DNA of 64,000 bases, from positions 114,277 through 178,276 of the forward strand of contig NZ_WMKA01000002.1 of assembly GCF_009711085.1 (NCBI RefSeq), written 5' to 3'. The notes beneath the pieces were generated by a model. The model was not told the origin of the DNA and searched no databases. It saw only the letters and a list, made by a program, of their open reading frames with translations. Source of the stretch: Cellulosimicrobium composti. GTDB taxonomy: Bacteria; Actinomycetota; Actinomycetes; Actinomycetales; Cellulomonadaceae. The position numbers and the translations under genes were made by a program. Shown here in pieces: positions 26,624-36,190 of the stretch. Within the stretch, counting starts at the first letter, position 1. Each line of letters starts with the position of its first letter.

Positions 26624-27706
26624 ATGAAGCATCACGCCTGGCGCCTGGCCACTGGTCTCACCGCAGCAGCGAGCGCACTTGCCGTCGGGGTCGCCGCGAT
26701 CCCGGCGAGCGCGAGCGACGACGAGTACAAGGTCCTCGTCGTCGGCGAGACCCTGGGCTTCCGCCACTCCCACATCGACGAGACGACCGAGGCGGTCATC
26801 GCCATCGGCGAGGAGCGCGGGTTCACCGTCGACGTCTGGGACTCGCGGCAGCCCGAGCTGACGCTCACCTCGACGCCGTTCACGAGCGCCGAGGACCTCG
26901 CGCAGTACGCGACGATCGTCTTCGCGTCCCCGGTCGACGGCACGAACAACCAGGACCCGGCGCGCCCGCGCCTGCTCAACGACTCGGAGCTCACGGCCCT
27001 CCAGGGCTACATCCGCGACGGCGGCGGGTACGTGGGCCTGCACGCCGCGACCGACACCATGCACGCGGTGCCGTGGTACAGCCAGCTGAGCGGCGGCTCG
27101 GCCCGGTTCGCGAGCCACCCGGCCCAGCAGACGGCCACGATGCGGGTCGAGAGCCCCGCGCACCCGTCGACCGAGATGCTGCCCGCGGAGTGGACGCGGT
27201 TCGACGAGTGGTACAACTTCACGAGCAACCCGCGTGAGGACGTCCACGTGCTCATCACCCTGGACGAGTCGACCTACAACCCCGGCCGTGACGCCATGGG
27301 CGCCGACCACCCGATCGCCTGGTGCCACAACTTCGAGGGCGGACGGTCGTGGTACGAGGGTGCCGGCCACGTCGACTCGTCGTACTCCGACCCGGTCTTC
27401 CTCGCGCACCTCACGGGCGGCATCGAGTGGACGGCCGGCAAGGTGAGCGGCGGCGGTGACTGCGTCACCTTCAAGGAGGTCGACGGCATCGTCACGTCGC
27501 TCTCCACGGGCTCGAACCGCGCGGAGAAGCTCGGCGGCGACGTGGCGGACTACCTCGACCGGGCCGAGGCCGCTGCCGACGCGGGCGACCACGCCGGGGC
27601 GATCAAGGTCCTCAAGCAGGCCAAGGGCAAGGCGCACGGTCTCCAGGACGACACGCTCGTCGAGAAGATCGCGGACCTGATCGAGTGGCAGCAGGCGCTC
27701 GTCTGA
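26624..27706 (+). CDS. Secreted ThuA-like domain protein
   Basis: 360 residues. Signal peptide MKHHAWRLATGLTAAASALA ending near residue 31 (ASAS). The ThuA-like glutamine-amidotransferase fold covers about 34-265: VLVVGETLGFRHSHIDET, YIRDGGGYVGLHAAT, WYNFTSNPREDVHVLITL and the HPIAWCHNFEGGRSWYEGAGH segment. Proteins of this group are linked to trehalose or other sugar use and are often secreted in actinobacteria. The last 75 residues form a helical tail (DHAGAIKVLKQAKGKAH) like the FIVAR/TPR tails seen in surface proteins. ATG follows CGAGGAGTCACC. A terminator follows. Confidence 0.85.
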   Translation: MKHHAWRLATGLTAAASALAVGVAAIPASASDDEYKVLVVGETLGFRHSHIDETTEAVIAIGEERGFTVDVWDSRQPELTLTSTPFTSAEDLAQYATIVFASPVDGTNNQDPARPRLLNDSELTALQGYIRDGGGYVGLHAATDTMHAVPWYSQLSGGSARFASHPAQQTATMRVESPAHPSTEMLPAEWTRFDEWYNFTSNPREDVHVLITLDESTYNPGRDAMGADHPIAWCHNFEGGRSWYEGAGHVDSSYSDPVFLAHLTGGIEWTAGKVSGGGDCVTFKEVDGIVTSLSTGSNRAEKLGGDVADYLDRAEAAADAGDHAGAIKVLKQAKGKAHGLQDDTLVEKIADLIEWQQALV

Positions 27707-27728
27707 CCACCGGTCCCTGACCCCGACC

Positions 27729-27763
27729 CGAAGCGGTCACGCCTGCTCGGCGTGACCGCTTCG
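27729..27763. terminator. Bidirectional terminator after the ThuA-like gene
   Basis: Perfect 14-bp stem CGAAGCGGTCACGC / GCGTGACCGCTTCG with a 7-nt loop between convergent stop codons at 27706 and 27793. Confidence 0.8.
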
Positions 27764-27792
27764 GCGTCCTGGCGGGACGGCACCGCGGGCGG

Positions 27793-29124
27793 TCAGGACT
27801 CGACGGTGACCTCGACGACGTCGCCCACGGCGTCGAACCGCACCGCGGGCCAGTAGCCGTCGAGGAAGTGCCCGCCGCACGAGTCCGCGAGGTGGACGAT
27901 CATGCCGCCGTCGTCGTGCCGTTCGACGACCTCGACCACGAGGTCGTCGATCAGCTCCGTCAGCTCGGCCGGCGTCGGCTCGTCCTCGCTGAACCGCCGC
28001 GCCACGGCCTCGACGGCGCGGCGCGCGAGCCGCGGGCTCAGGGCGTCGTCCCACAGCGCCTCCGCGGGCTCGTACGCGAGCGCCGTGGCGCCGACGCCGG
28101 GGTCGACCTCGGCGAGCGTCGCCGGCCGCCACGACGGGTCGCGGTCCTTGTCGACCACCTGCGCGCGGATCCCCTCGACGAGGTCGGGCTGGGTGTCGAC
28201 GAACCACGAGACGAGCCGGTACTCCTGCTCGAGGGCCGAGCGCAGGTCGGGCAGCGTGCGCGCGCTGCGGACCGCGGCGAGCGCCACGGTCACCGCGGTG
28301 GGCGACAGGCGCTCGAGCTCGTCCGCCTCGGCGCCCGCGCGCTCGTCCCCGTCCGCGGCGGCCGCCCGCAGGCGCGCCACGACCTCCGGCACCGTGGGCG
28401 CCGAGTAGACCGCGTCGATGACGGACCGGCGCGCGACGAGCCCGGACACGGGCGCGGGCAGCGCGTGGCGGCGCACGACCTCCCGCACGTCCTCGACGTC
28501 GAGCGGGTCGACGCCCGCGGTCGCGAGAGCGGCGAGGTCGGCGGCGAGCACGGGAAGCCGCTCGCTCGGCACGTAGTGGTCGGCGAGCCCGGCGACGATC
28601 GCGTCGGCGGCGTCCATCGTCACGGCGCCGAGCGCGAGCATCTCGCCCAGGCGCCCGGGCGCGCGCGCGAGCAGCCACGACCCGCCGACGTCGGGCGTGA
28701 ACCCGATCCGCGTCTCGGGCATCGCGACGCGCGACCGCTCCGTGACGACCCGCACCGGCGCGTGCGCGCCGAGACCGACGCCCCCGCCCATCGTGATGCC
28801 GTCCATGATGGTCACGACGGGCACGGGCAGCTCCGCGAGCGCCGCGTCCACGGCGTACTCACGGCGGAAGTAGCGCCGTGCGTCGGCCTGCCGCCCGGCG
28901 ACGACCGACGCGTGCAGCTCACGGACGTCGCCGCCCGCGCAGAAGCCGCGGTCGCCCGCGCCGTCGAGCAGCACGAGCCGCACCGTCGGGTCGAGGCGCC
29001 ACGCGTCGAGCACGTCGGCGATCTCGCCGAGCATCGAGTACCCGAGGGCGTTGAGGGCCCGGGGCCGGTCCAGGGTGAGGTGCCCGACGCCGTCGTCGAC
29101 GCGGGCGATGATCTCGCTCGTCAC
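27793..29124 (-). CDS. Enoyl-CoA hydratase/isomerase family, 3-hydroxyisobutyryl-CoA hydrolase type
   Basis: 443 residues. The crotonase core (1-200) has RPRALNALGYSML, the oxyanion motif GFCAGGDVRE and ITMGGGVGLG. MPETRIGFTPDVGGS carries Glu and Asp at the positions used by 3-hydroxyisobutyryl-CoA hydrolases of valine breakdown, followed by the ECH_2 region to about residue 345. The last 85 residues (from WDDALSPRLARR to the end) are extra compared with about 350 residues for the family and include GGHFLDGYWPAVRFD. GTG start at 29124. Divergent from a hydrolase gene. No other valine genes are nearby. Confidence 0.82.
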   Translation of the reverse strand: MTSEIIARVDDGVGHLTLDRPRALNALGYSMLGEIADVLDAWRLDPTVRLVLLDGAGDRGFCAGGDVRELHASVVAGRQADARRYFRREYAVDAALAELPVPVVTIMDGITMGGGVGLGAHAPVRVVTERSRVAMPETRIGFTPDVGGSWLLARAPGRLGEMLALGAVTMDAADAIVAGLADHYVPSERLPVLAADLAALATAGVDPLDVEDVREVVRRHALPAPVSGLVARRSVIDAVYSAPTVPEVVARLRAAAADGDERAGAEADELERLSPTAVTVALAAVRSARTLPDLRSALEQEYRLVSWFVDTQPDLVEGIRAQVVDKDRDPSWRPATLAEVDPGVGATALAYEPAEALWDDALSPRLARRAVEAVARRFSEDEPTPAELTELIDDLVVEVVERHDDGGMIVHLADSCGGHFLDGYWPAVRFDAVGDVVEVTVES

Positions 29125-29223
29125 GCGCGCCACGGTACCTCCGCACCCGCCCGTCGGCCCTCCACGGACGCGCCCGTCGTGGGACCCTGGCACGTCGGAC
29201 GGGTCGGCGGCGAGGAGGCTTCG

Positions 29224-30195
29224 GTGGACGGGACGCGACGAGCGGGCGGGTGGCGCCCCGACGTGCTGGGCGGCGACTGGGTCGCGCGCGACCTCGACCT
29301 GCCGGACGGCGCGGTCGCGACCCTCGTGCGCCGCGAGACGGAGCTCGCCGGGGACCGCCCCGCCGTGCTCTACGTGCACGGCTTCATCGACTACTTCTTC
29401 CAGACCCACGTCGCGGAGGCGGTCGAGGCGCGCGGGTACCGGTTCTACGCGCTCGACCTGCGCGGGTACGGGCGCTCGATCGGCAAGGGCTCGGGGGCGC
29501 CGTCGCGGCCCGACGACGACCCGAACTTCGTCACGGACCTCGCCGTCTACGCGCAGGACCTGGACGCCGCCGCGCGGGCGGTCCGCGCCGAGGGGCACGA
29601 GCGGCTCGTCGTGCTGGGGCACTCGACGGGCGGGCTGGTCGCGAGCCTGTGGGCCGACGCGCGGCCCGGCCGGCTCGCGGCGCTCGTGCTCAACAGCCCG
29701 TGGTTCGAGCTCAACAAGCCGTGGGTGTACCGCGGGCCGGTGACGTGGGTGGTCGACGTCGTCGGGCGGGTCGCCCCGCGGTTGGTCGTGGGCGGGCTCG
29801 ACCCGCACTGGGCGCAGGCCCTGCACTCCAGCACGGGCGGGGAGTGGGGCTTCGACCTCGCGTGGAAGCCGCTCGAGGGCTTCCCCGTGCGCGCGGGGTT
29901 CCTGCGGACCGTGCGCCGGGCGCACGCGCGCGTGGCCCGCGGGCTGCACGTCGACTGCCCCGTGCTCGTGCTCGCGTCCGCGCGCAGCGGCCCGGCGACG
30001 GGCTGGCACCCGGAGCTGCTGACCACCGACAGCGTGCTCGACGTCGGGCACATCACCTCGCGCGCGGCGCGCCTGGGCGACGACGTCACGGTCGTGAGCG
30101 TCGAGGGCGGCGCGCACGACCTCGCGCTGTCGCCCGAGCCCGCGCGCTCGACGTACCTGCGCGAGGTGCTCGACTGGCTCGACGCCCGCGTCTGA
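29224..30195 (+). CDS. Alpha/beta hydrolase (serine aminopeptidase S33 / lysophospholipase-like)
   Basis: 323 residues. Oxyanion motif LYVHGFIDYF, LDLRGYGRS, nucleophile elbow GHSTGG and catalytic His in GGAHDLALS. This pattern fits the Hydrolase_4 group of monoacylglycerol lipases and similar esterases. The GTG at 29224 is the closest start giving a full-length protein; upstream sequence in this frame does not look coding. No signal peptide. Substrate unknown. Confidence 0.82.
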   Translation: MDGTRRAGGWRPDVLGGDWVARDLDLPDGAVATLVRRETELAGDRPAVLYVHGFIDYFFQTHVAEAVEARGYRFYALDLRGYGRSIGKGSGAPSRPDDDPNFVTDLAVYAQDLDAAARAVRAEGHERLVVLGHSTGGLVASLWADARPGRLAALVLNSPWFELNKPWVYRGPVTWVVDVVGRVAPRLVVGGLDPHWAQALHSSTGGEWGFDLAWKPLEGFPVRAGFLRTVRRAHARVARGLHVDCPVLVLASARSGPATGWHPELLTTDSVLDVGHITSRAARLGDDVTVVSVEGGAHDLALSPEPARSTYLREVLDWLDARV

Positions 30196-30327
30196 CGGTG
30201 GCTCGCGGTGCGGGATCCAGGGGCCCGGCACCCGGGCCGACGACGCACCCACCCGCCGACCGCCGTCGTTCACCGCCGTGTCCGAATCCCGCTAGCCACG
30301 GCGTGCCCGGCGGGTGAGGATCGAGTC

Positions 30328-31962
30328 ATGACCGCGACGACCACGGCCGCGCGCACAACGCCGCAGACCGCACCGGACCCGGCCCGGGACCCTGCGTTCA
30401 CCGAGCGCTACCGCGCGATCGCGTCGCGCGACCGCCGGTTCGACGGCCAGTTCATCACCGCCGTGCGCAGCACGGGCATCTACTGCCGCCCGTCGTGCCC
30501 GGCGCGCACGCCCAGGCCCGAGAACGTCACGTTCTTCCTCACGTCCGCGGCCGCGCACGAGGCGGGGTACCGCGCGTGCAAGCGCTGCCTCCCCGAGGCC
30601 GTGCCTGGCACCCCGTCGTGGGACCTCGGGCACGACCTGTCCGCCCGCGCGATGCGGCTCGTCGCCGACGGGGTCGTGGACCGCGAGGGCGTCGACGGTC
30701 TCGCCGCGCGCCTCGGCTACTCCGCCCGCCACGTCCACCGCGTGCTCGTCGCGGAGCTCGGCGCGGGACCGGTCGCGCTCGCGCGCGCCCTGCGGGCCCA
30801 GACCGCCCGCGCCCTGCTCACGGGCACCGACCTGCGACTCGCCGACGTCGCGTTCGCGGCGGGCTTCGGGAGCGTGCGGCAGTTCAACGACACGATCACC
30901 GAGGTCTTCGACACGACGCCGAGCGAGCTGCGCCGCCGCGCGCGGCCCGACCGCGCCGGCCGCACCGGCCCGGGCGCGCGGCCCGGCACGACCTCCCCGC
31001 TCCCGGACGTCCCGGAGACCGTCGGCGCGACGACCGCGGTCCTCGACCTCACGCTCCCCCTGCGCGAGCCCTACGACGCGCCCGGCGTGTTCGCGTTCCT
31101 CGCGGCGCGCGCCGTCGACGGCGTCGAGGTGGCCGACCTCGCGGGGCCCGTGCTCTCCTACGCGCGCACGCTCGCCCTGCCGCACGGGCCGGGCGCGTTC
31201 CGCGCGACGTACGGCCCGCCGCCCGGGCGCCCGCGCGGCGCCGCACGGTTCCACGTGGAGCTCGAGCTGACGTCGGTCGCGGACCTGCCCGCGGCGATCG
31301 CCCGGGTCCGCCGCCTGTTCGACCTCGACGCCGACCCGGCCGCCGTGGACGCCGCGCTCGCGGCGGACCCCGCGCTCGCCGCGTCCGTGCGCGCCGTGCC
31401 CGGGGTCCGGGTGCCGGGCGCGGTCGACGCCGCCGAGATCCTCGTGCGCGCGCTCGTCGGCCAGCAGATCTCCGTCGCCGCCGCGCGCACGCACCTGTCG
31501 CGGCTCGCGGCAGCGCTCGGGACGCCGTTCGCCTCCCGGTTCGGTCCGACGCTCCTGTTCCCGACGCCGGCCCGGATCGCCGAGGACGGCGCCGCCCACG
31601 TGCGCGGGCCCGCCCGGCGGACCGCGGCGGTCCTCGGCGCCGCGCGCGCCCTCGCCGACGGCACGCTCGCGCTCTCCCCCGCCGACGACCCGGCAGCCCA
31701 GCGCGCGGCGCTCGAGGCGCTGCCCGGCGTCGGGCCCTGGACGTCCGGGTACGTCGCGCTGCGCGTCCTGCACGACCCCGACGTCCTGCTCGACGGGGAC
31801 CTCGCGCTCCGCGCGGGCGCCGCCGCGCTCGGGCTTCCCGACGACCGCCGGGCGCTCGCCGCGCACGCCGCGCGCTGGGCGCCGTGGCGCTCGTACGCGG
31901 CGATGCACCTGTGGCGCGCCGCCGCCCCCATGACCACCGCCCCCGCGAAGGAGACACCGTGA
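30328..31962 (+). CDS. AdaA-AlkA fusion: methyl-phosphotriester sensor and 3-methyladenine DNA glycosylase
   Basis: 544 residues. The N-terminal Ada zinc domain holds Cys53, Cys57 (YCRPSC), Cys84 and Cys87 (CKRC); one cysteine takes up methyl groups from phosphotriesters. An AraC-type helix-turn-helix follows at about 105-205 ([35 protein letters not shown]). AlkA N-terminal and HhH-GPD glycosylase domains occupy 230-540, with [27 protein letters not shown] and catalytic Asp near 491 in LDGDLAL. Methylation should turn it into an activator of this operon. Its stop overlaps the ogt start (GTGA). Start ATG at 30328. Confidence 0.93.
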   Translation: MTATTTAARTTPQTAPDPARDPAFTERYRAIASRDRRFDGQFITAVRSTGIYCRPSCPARTPRPENVTFFLTSAAAHEAGYRACKRCLPEAVPGTPSWDLGHDLSARAMRLVADGVVDREGVDGLAARLGYSARHVHRVLVAELGAGPVALARALRAQTARALLTGTDLRLADVAFAAGFGSVRQFNDTITEVFDTTPSELRRRARPDRAGRTGPGARPGTTSPLPDVPETVGATTAVLDLTLPLREPYDAPGVFAFLAARAVDGVEVADLAGPVLSYARTLALPHGPGAFRATYGPPPGRPRGAARFHVELELTSVADLPAAIARVRRLFDLDADPAAVDAALAADPALAASVRAVPGVRVPGAVDAAEILVRALVGQQISVAAARTHLSRLAAALGTPFASRFGPTLLFPTPARIAEDGAAHVRGPARRTAAVLGAARALADGTLALSPADDPAAQRAALEALPGVGPWTSGYVALRVLHDPDVLLDGDLALRAGAAALGLPDDRRALAAHAARWAPWRSYAAMHLWRAAAPMTTAPAKETP

Positions 31963-32543
31963 CCACCGCACCCCGCACCGCCGCCCCGGCGACCGACGCG
32001 CGCGCAGCCGCCGCCGTCACGACGACGCTCGCCACGCCCGACGGCCCGTTCACGGTCGTCGTCGACCCCGAGGGCACCGTCCTCGCGTCCGGGTGGACGT
32101 CCGACCCGGCCGACCTCGTCGCGCTCGTGCACCCCGGGCTGCGGCCCGCGGAGGTGACCCCGGTCGCCGACGACGACCCTGCCGTCGCCCCGGCCGTCGC
32201 GGCGGTGCGCGCCTACTACGCGGGCGACGTGCACGCGATCGACGCGGTTCCGGTGCGGCAGGCGTCCGGTCCGTACCGCGCGCACGCCTGGGACGTGCTG
32301 CGGACGGTCGAGCCCGGCGACCCCGTGACGTACACGCGGTACGCCGAGCTGTCCGGCCGCCCCGCGGCGGTGCGCGCCGCCGCGGGCGCGTGCGCGACGA
32401 ACGCCGCCGCGCTGTTCGTGCCGTGCCACCGCGTGCTGCGCACGGACGGCAGCCTCGGCGGGTTCCGCTACGGCCTCGCGGTCAAGCGCAGCCTGCTCGA
32501 GCGCGAGGCGCGCGCCACGGGAGCGCCCGCGCTGCTCGCCTGA
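31959..32543 (+). CDS. ogt: Methylated-DNA-[protein]-cysteine S-methyltransferase
   Basis: 194 residues. Suicide repair of O6-methylguanine. The active-site motif is PCHRV with Cys156; the helix-turn-helix [10 protein letters not shown] and the [10 protein letters not shown] end are typical. The GTG start overlaps the stop of the AdaA-AlkA gene by four bases, so they are co-translated and probably co-induced by alkylation. Confidence 0.93.
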   Translation: MTTAPRTAAPATDARAAAAVTTTLATPDGPFTVVVDPEGTVLASGWTSDPADLVALVHPGLRPAEVTPVADDDPAVAPAVAAVRAYYAGDVHAIDAVPVRQASGPYRAHAWDVLRTVEPGDPVTYTRYAELSGRPAAVRAAAGACATNAAALFVPCHRVLRTDGSLGGFRYGLAVKRSLLEREARATGAPALLA

Positions 32544-32547
32544 GCCG

Positions 32548-33537
32548 TCATCCCCAGCCGAAGAGCTGCGTCCACGCGCCGTCGGCGTGCCCGACGCCGA
32601 TCTCCCGCAGGTCGCAGCTGAGGATGTTCGCGCGGTGGCCCGGCGAGTCCATCCACGCCCGCACGACGTCCTCGGCGGTGCGGTACCCCTTCGCGACGTT
32701 CTCCGCGCCGGGGTTCGGGTAGCCCTGGGCCTTGGCGCGGTCCCACGGGGACCGTCCGTCGAGGCTCGTGTGGTCCATGTAGTCGTTCGCCGCCATGTCC
32801 TCGCTGTGCAGCTGCGCCGCGGCGACGAGCCGGTCGTCCACGGCGAGCGGGGCGCACCCCGCGGCGGCGCGCTCCGCGTTCGTCAGCGCGACGACGGCGT
32901 CGGCCTCGGTGCCTGCGGCGGTCGCCGTCCGCGTCGCACCCGCCCGGGGAGCGGGCCGCTCGGGAGCCGGCGCCGTGCTCGGCGCGGCGTCGTCCGGAGC
33001 GTCCGCGGGCTCCGTGGACGGCTCGGGGTCGGTCGCGTCCTCGGCGGGCGGGGTCTCGGCCGCGTCCCGCGCGTCGGCGGTAGGGTCGGTGGGGTCGTCG
33101 GGCGCGGGGCTCTCGTCGCCGGGCGTCGGCGCCGCGTCCGGCGACGGGGCGTCGACCGGGCCGAGCGCGTCCTCGTCGCGGCCGTGGGCGAGCGTGCGCG
33201 ACGCGCGGTCGTCGCGCGGGTCGCGCCCGTCGAGCCACGTCTGCGCGTCGGCCTCGTGCCACGGGAGCGCCGCGACGACCGGCCCGAGCGGACCGACGTG
33301 CTCGGGCCCCACCGCACCCGTCATCGTCGCCGCGGTCAGGCCGAGCGGCGGGCCGAGCAGCAGCGCCGCGACGACGCCGCCCGTCACCGCGGCGCGCGGG
33401 CCGGAGCGCAGGTGCCGCGCGAACGGCCCTCCCGCCCGTCGGGTCGTCGACGTGGGACGCGCCGGCGCGGCCGCCGCGCGGGACGTGGTCGGGGCGGGCG
33501 CCGCGGCCCGGTGCCGGGGCGTGGGCTGCGAGGACAT
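32548..33537 (-). CDS. Membrane-anchored CAP/SCP-domain protein
   Basis: 329 residues. A 50-residue basic N-terminus, one membrane helix at about 50-72 (AAVTGGVVAALLLGPPLGLTAA), a long Asp/Pro/Glu/Ala-rich linker to about 210, and a C-terminal CAP domain (213-329): LTNAERAAAGCAPL, AQLHSEDMAANDYMDHTS, GAENVAKGYRTAEDVVRAWMDSPGHRANIL and the DLREIGVG end. The motifs HSEDMA, HTS and GAEN hold the conserved His and Glu residues of the fold. It acts outside the membrane; activity is unknown. Its stop is 4 bp from the convergent ogt stop. Confidence 0.85.
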   Translation of the reverse strand: MSSQPTPRHRAAAPAPTTSRAAAAPARPTSTTRRAGGPFARHLRSGPRAAVTGGVVAALLLGPPLGLTAATMTGAVGPEHVGPLGPVVAALPWHEADAQTWLDGRDPRDDRASRTLAHGRDEDALGPVDAPSPDAAPTPGDESPAPDDPTDPTADARDAAETPPAEDATDPEPSTEPADAPDDAAPSTAPAPERPAPRAGATRTATAAGTEADAVVALTNAERAAAGCAPLAVDDRLVAAAQLHSEDMAANDYMDHTSLDGRSPWDRAKAQGYPNPGAENVAKGYRTAEDVVRAWMDSPGHRANILSCDLREIGVGHADGAWTQLFGWG

Positions 33538-33597
33538 CGCTCGACCCTACCGACCCGGGCGGCGGATGTGTACCGCTTCGTCCGATCCGCCCGATGC

Positions 33598-34581
33598 TCA
33601 GGAGATCGAGGGCTCCTCGGGAGCCGAGACCGTGAACACCGCGCCGGCGATGAACGGCACCGCGGTCGCGCGCCGCTCGAGGTCGTCGAGGCGGCGGGCG
33701 ACCGACGTCTCCGACTCGTCCCCGCGCAGGTCCACGCTCGCCACGAGGTACAGCGCGCGCGGACCCACGTACTCGAGGCGCAGGTACGTGACCCGATCGA
33801 CCTCCGGCATGTCGCGGATGCCCTGCAGCACCGCCGCGCGCGTCCCCGGCATCGCGGCCTCGCCGACGAGGAAGCGACGGTTGCGGTCGATGAGGACCAC
33901 GGACACGACCGCGAGCACGACACCGACGACGATCGAGCCGATCGCGTCCGGGACGGGCGACCCGGTGAGCTGGTGCGCGAGCACCCCGCCGAACGCGACG
34001 ACGAGGCCGACCAGCGCCGCCGCGTCCTCCGCGTACACCGCGCGCAGCGTCGGGTCGGACGTCACGAGGACGTGGTGCAGCGTGTCCCGGTCCGCGGCTC
34101 GCGCCTCGTCGCGGGCCTGGCGGCGCGCGCGGAGGAACGACACGCCCTCCAGGACGAAGGCGACCGCGAGGACCGCGTACGCGACGCCGTAGCTGCCGGC
34201 CGGCTCGGGGTGGACGAGCTCCTGCACGCCGTGCGTGATCGACACCCCCGCGCCCACGGCGAACAGCCCGATCGCGGCGAACATCGACCACACGTACGCC
34301 TCGCGCCCGAACCCCAACGGGTGCGCCGCGTCGGCGGGGCGCCGCGAGCGGCGGTCCGCGACGAGGAGGAACACCTCGTTGCCGGTGTCCGCCCACGAGT
34401 GCACCGCCTCGGCGAGCATCGAGGCCGAGCCGGTGATCGCCGCCGCGGCGGTCTTGGCGACCGCGACGAGCGCGTTCGCGACGAACGCGACGACGACGGT
34501 GACGGTGCTCTCGCCGCCGTCCTCCGGCTGCGCGACGCGCGGGTTGCGCGACTCCGGCTGCGGCGGGGTGGCGTCGGCCAT
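33598..34581 (-). CDS. Cation diffusion facilitator transporter, ZnT9-like
   Basis: 327 residues, about six membrane helices (35-230) and a C-terminal cytosolic domain. Metal-site residues are HSWAD in helix 2 and EDAAALVG in helix 5, where most CDF proteins have HxxxD; EDAAA in helix 5 and HSxxD in helix 2 are typical of the SLC30A9-like group. It would export Zn(II), Mn(II) or a similar ion in exchange for protons. It follows the Mrp operon on the same strand after 63 bp, so it could depend on the proton/sodium gradients Mrp sets. Confidence 0.85.
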   Translation of the reverse strand: MADATPPQPESRNPRVAQPEDGGESTVTVVVAFVANALVAVAKTAAAAITGSASMLAEAVHSWADTGNEVFLLVADRRSRRPADAAHPLGFGREAYVWSMFAAIGLFAVGAGVSITHGVQELVHPEPAGSYGVAYAVLAVAFVLEGVSFLRARRQARDEARAADRDTLHHVLVTSDPTLRAVYAEDAAALVGLVVAFGGVLAHQLTGSPVPDAIGSIVVGVVLAVVSVVLIDRNRRFLVGEAAMPGTRAAVLQGIRDMPEVDRVTYLRLEYVGPRALYLVASVDLRGDESETSVARRLDDLERRATAVPFIAGAVFTVSAPEEPSIS

Positions 34582-34644
34582 GCTGCCGGTCTACCAGCAC
34601 GCCGCACGGCCCGCGCGCGCAACGGCCGCGGCGCGTGCGAGACG

Positions 34645-35187
34645 TCAGCGCTCGGGGTCTGCCGCGTCGTCGGGCTCGCCCGAGCCGGTGTCGCCGACGA
34701 CGCCCGGGTCGCCGGCGTCCGCCTCGCCCGGGGTGGCGTCCCCCGTGTCGGCGAGGTCGACGTCGCCACGGGCCCCCGGCTCAGCAGGACCGGCGGGCTG
34801 CTCGTGCTCGCCCACGTCCTCACGCTCGGCCGCCTCCTGGTCGCGCGTGAGCTCGTCGACCACGAGCAGGTCGGTCCGCACCTTCCCGGTCCGGTACCCC
34901 GCGCGGCCCACCATGTGCGCGGCCACGGGCGACGTGAGGAGCTGGAAGACGACGACGAGGAAGAGCGTCGCGACGGCGCCCCACGAGCGCAGCCGCAGGC
35001 TCAGCCCCGCGAGCACGAGGATGAGCCCGAGCACCTGGGGCTTCGTCGCGGCGTGCATGCGGGCGAGGAGGTCGGGGAAGCGCACGACGCCCACGCCCGC
35101 GGCGAACGCGAGGAACGCGCCGCACAGCAGCAGCAGGGCCGAGACGACGTCGGCCACCGTGTCCCACAGGCCGGTGCTCGGGTCCAT
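34645..35187 (-). CDS. mnhG: Mrp Na+/H+ antiporter subunit G
   Basis: 180 residues. Three membrane helices in the first 105 residues, with VGVVRFPDLLARMHAATKPQVLGL, the MnhG/PhaG signature. The final 65 residues form an acidic tail (EREDVGEHEQPAGPAEPG, TGDATPGEADAGDPG) absent from most family members. The start overlaps the mnhF stop (TGATG). It is the last gene of the Mrp operon. Confidence 0.92.
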   Translation of the reverse strand: MDPSTGLWDTVADVVSALLLLCGAFLAFAAGVGVVRFPDLLARMHAATKPQVLGLILVLAGLSLRLRSWGAVATLFLVVVFQLLTSPVAAHMVGRAGYRTGKVRTDLLVVDELTRDQEAAEREDVGEHEQPAGPAEPGARGDVDLADTGDATPGEADAGDPGVVGDTGSGEPDDAADPER

Positions 35188-35594
35188 CAGCGCACCTCCC
35201 CCTCGGGAGCCCCGCCGTGGTGCTCCGCGTCCACGGCCGCGTCCCGCTCGCTCTCCTCCGCCTCGCGGCGGGCCGCGTCCTCGGCCGCGATCTCCTCGGC
35301 CGTGCGGATGCGCCCCTCGTCCTCGGGCTCGACCGAGGCGAACCGCGCGATCGTCACCGACCCCACGAACCCGACGAGGGAGAGGACGACGAGGATCGGG
35401 ATGGTGTCCGTGCGCCGGGAGAACGCGGCCTCGAGCGCGATCGCCCCGACGAGCGTCGTCGTGAAGACGTCGAGCGCGACGGTGCGGTCGAGCATCGACG
35501 GGCCGCGCTCGGCGCGCACGATCGCGAGCGTCGCCCCGACCGCGAGCAGGACCCCGCACGCCACGACGATGACGAGGTACACGGTGTCGGTCAT
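35187..35594 (-). CDS. mnhF: Mrp Na+/H+ antiporter subunit F
   Basis: 135 residues. Three membrane helices with RAERGPSMLDRTVALDVFTTTLV, the MnhF/PhaF signature. A charged C-terminal tail of about 45 residues (EDEGRIRTAEEIAAEDAARR) may form a coiled coil. It overlaps mnhE by four bases and mnhG by one. Confidence 0.93.
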   Translation of the reverse strand: MTDTVYLVIVVACGVLLAVGATLAIVRAERGPSMLDRTVALDVFTTTLVGAIALEAAFSRRTDTIPILVVLSLVGFVGSVTIARFASVEPEDEGRIRTAEEIAAEDAARREAEESERDAAVDAEHHGGAPEGEVR

Positions 35595-36190
35595 GCCTCG
35601 GCCGCCTCTCGCGCGGGCTCGACGTGGTACAGCCCCGCCGCGCGCAGCTCGTCGTTCGACGCGAGCGCGCGCAGCACGCGCGCCTCGAGCGCGAGCGTGT
35701 CCTGCCGGACCTGCTCGACCCCGCCCGCGGTCTCGACGTCGAGCACGTGCAGGTAGAGCATGCCCGTGAGGCGGTGCGCCTCGACGACGATCGACCCGGG
35801 CACGAGCGACGAGAGCTCGGCCGTGATGGTGAGGTAGATGTCGGACGGGTTGCGCAGCCGGACGCCCACGACGGCGCCGCGCGGCGTGTGCCGCGGGTTG
35901 AGCGCGAGCAGGCTCACCTGGAACGAGGCGACCACGAGGTCGGACACGAAGCGACCCACCAGCACGAGGAACGGCCACGGTCGGAGCTGACCGCGCGCCG
36001 CGATCGACGGCAGCGGGAAGAACGTGATGACCGCGGAGCCGATGACCACGCCCGCGAGGACGTTCCCCCACGACAGGTCGCCCCAGAGCATGACCCACAC
36101 GAGGGTGAGCCACAGGATGGTGCGCCACTGCGTCGTGACGCGCGCGAACCACCCGGACGCGAGGGCGCGACGGCGGCGGTGCAGGCTCAT
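35591..36190 (-). CDS. mnhE: Mrp Na+/H+ antiporter subunit E
   Basis: 199 residues. Two membrane helices near the N-terminus (TILWLTLVWVMLWGDLSWG, NVLAGVVIGSAVITFF), then the cytosolic domain with LNPRHTPRGAVVGVRLRNPSDIYLTITAELSSLVPGS, typical of MnhE/PhaE. Overlaps the stop of mnhD and the start of mnhF by four bases each. Confidence 0.93.
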   Translation of the reverse strand: MSLHRRRRALASGWFARVTTQWRTILWLTLVWVMLWGDLSWGNVLAGVVIGSAVITFFPLPSIAARGQLRPWPFLVLVGRFVSDLVVASFQVSLLALNPRHTPRGAVVGVRLRNPSDIYLTITAELSSLVPGSIVVEAHRLTGMLYLHVLDVETAGGVEQVRQDTLALEARVLRALASNDELRAAGLYHVEPAREAAEA

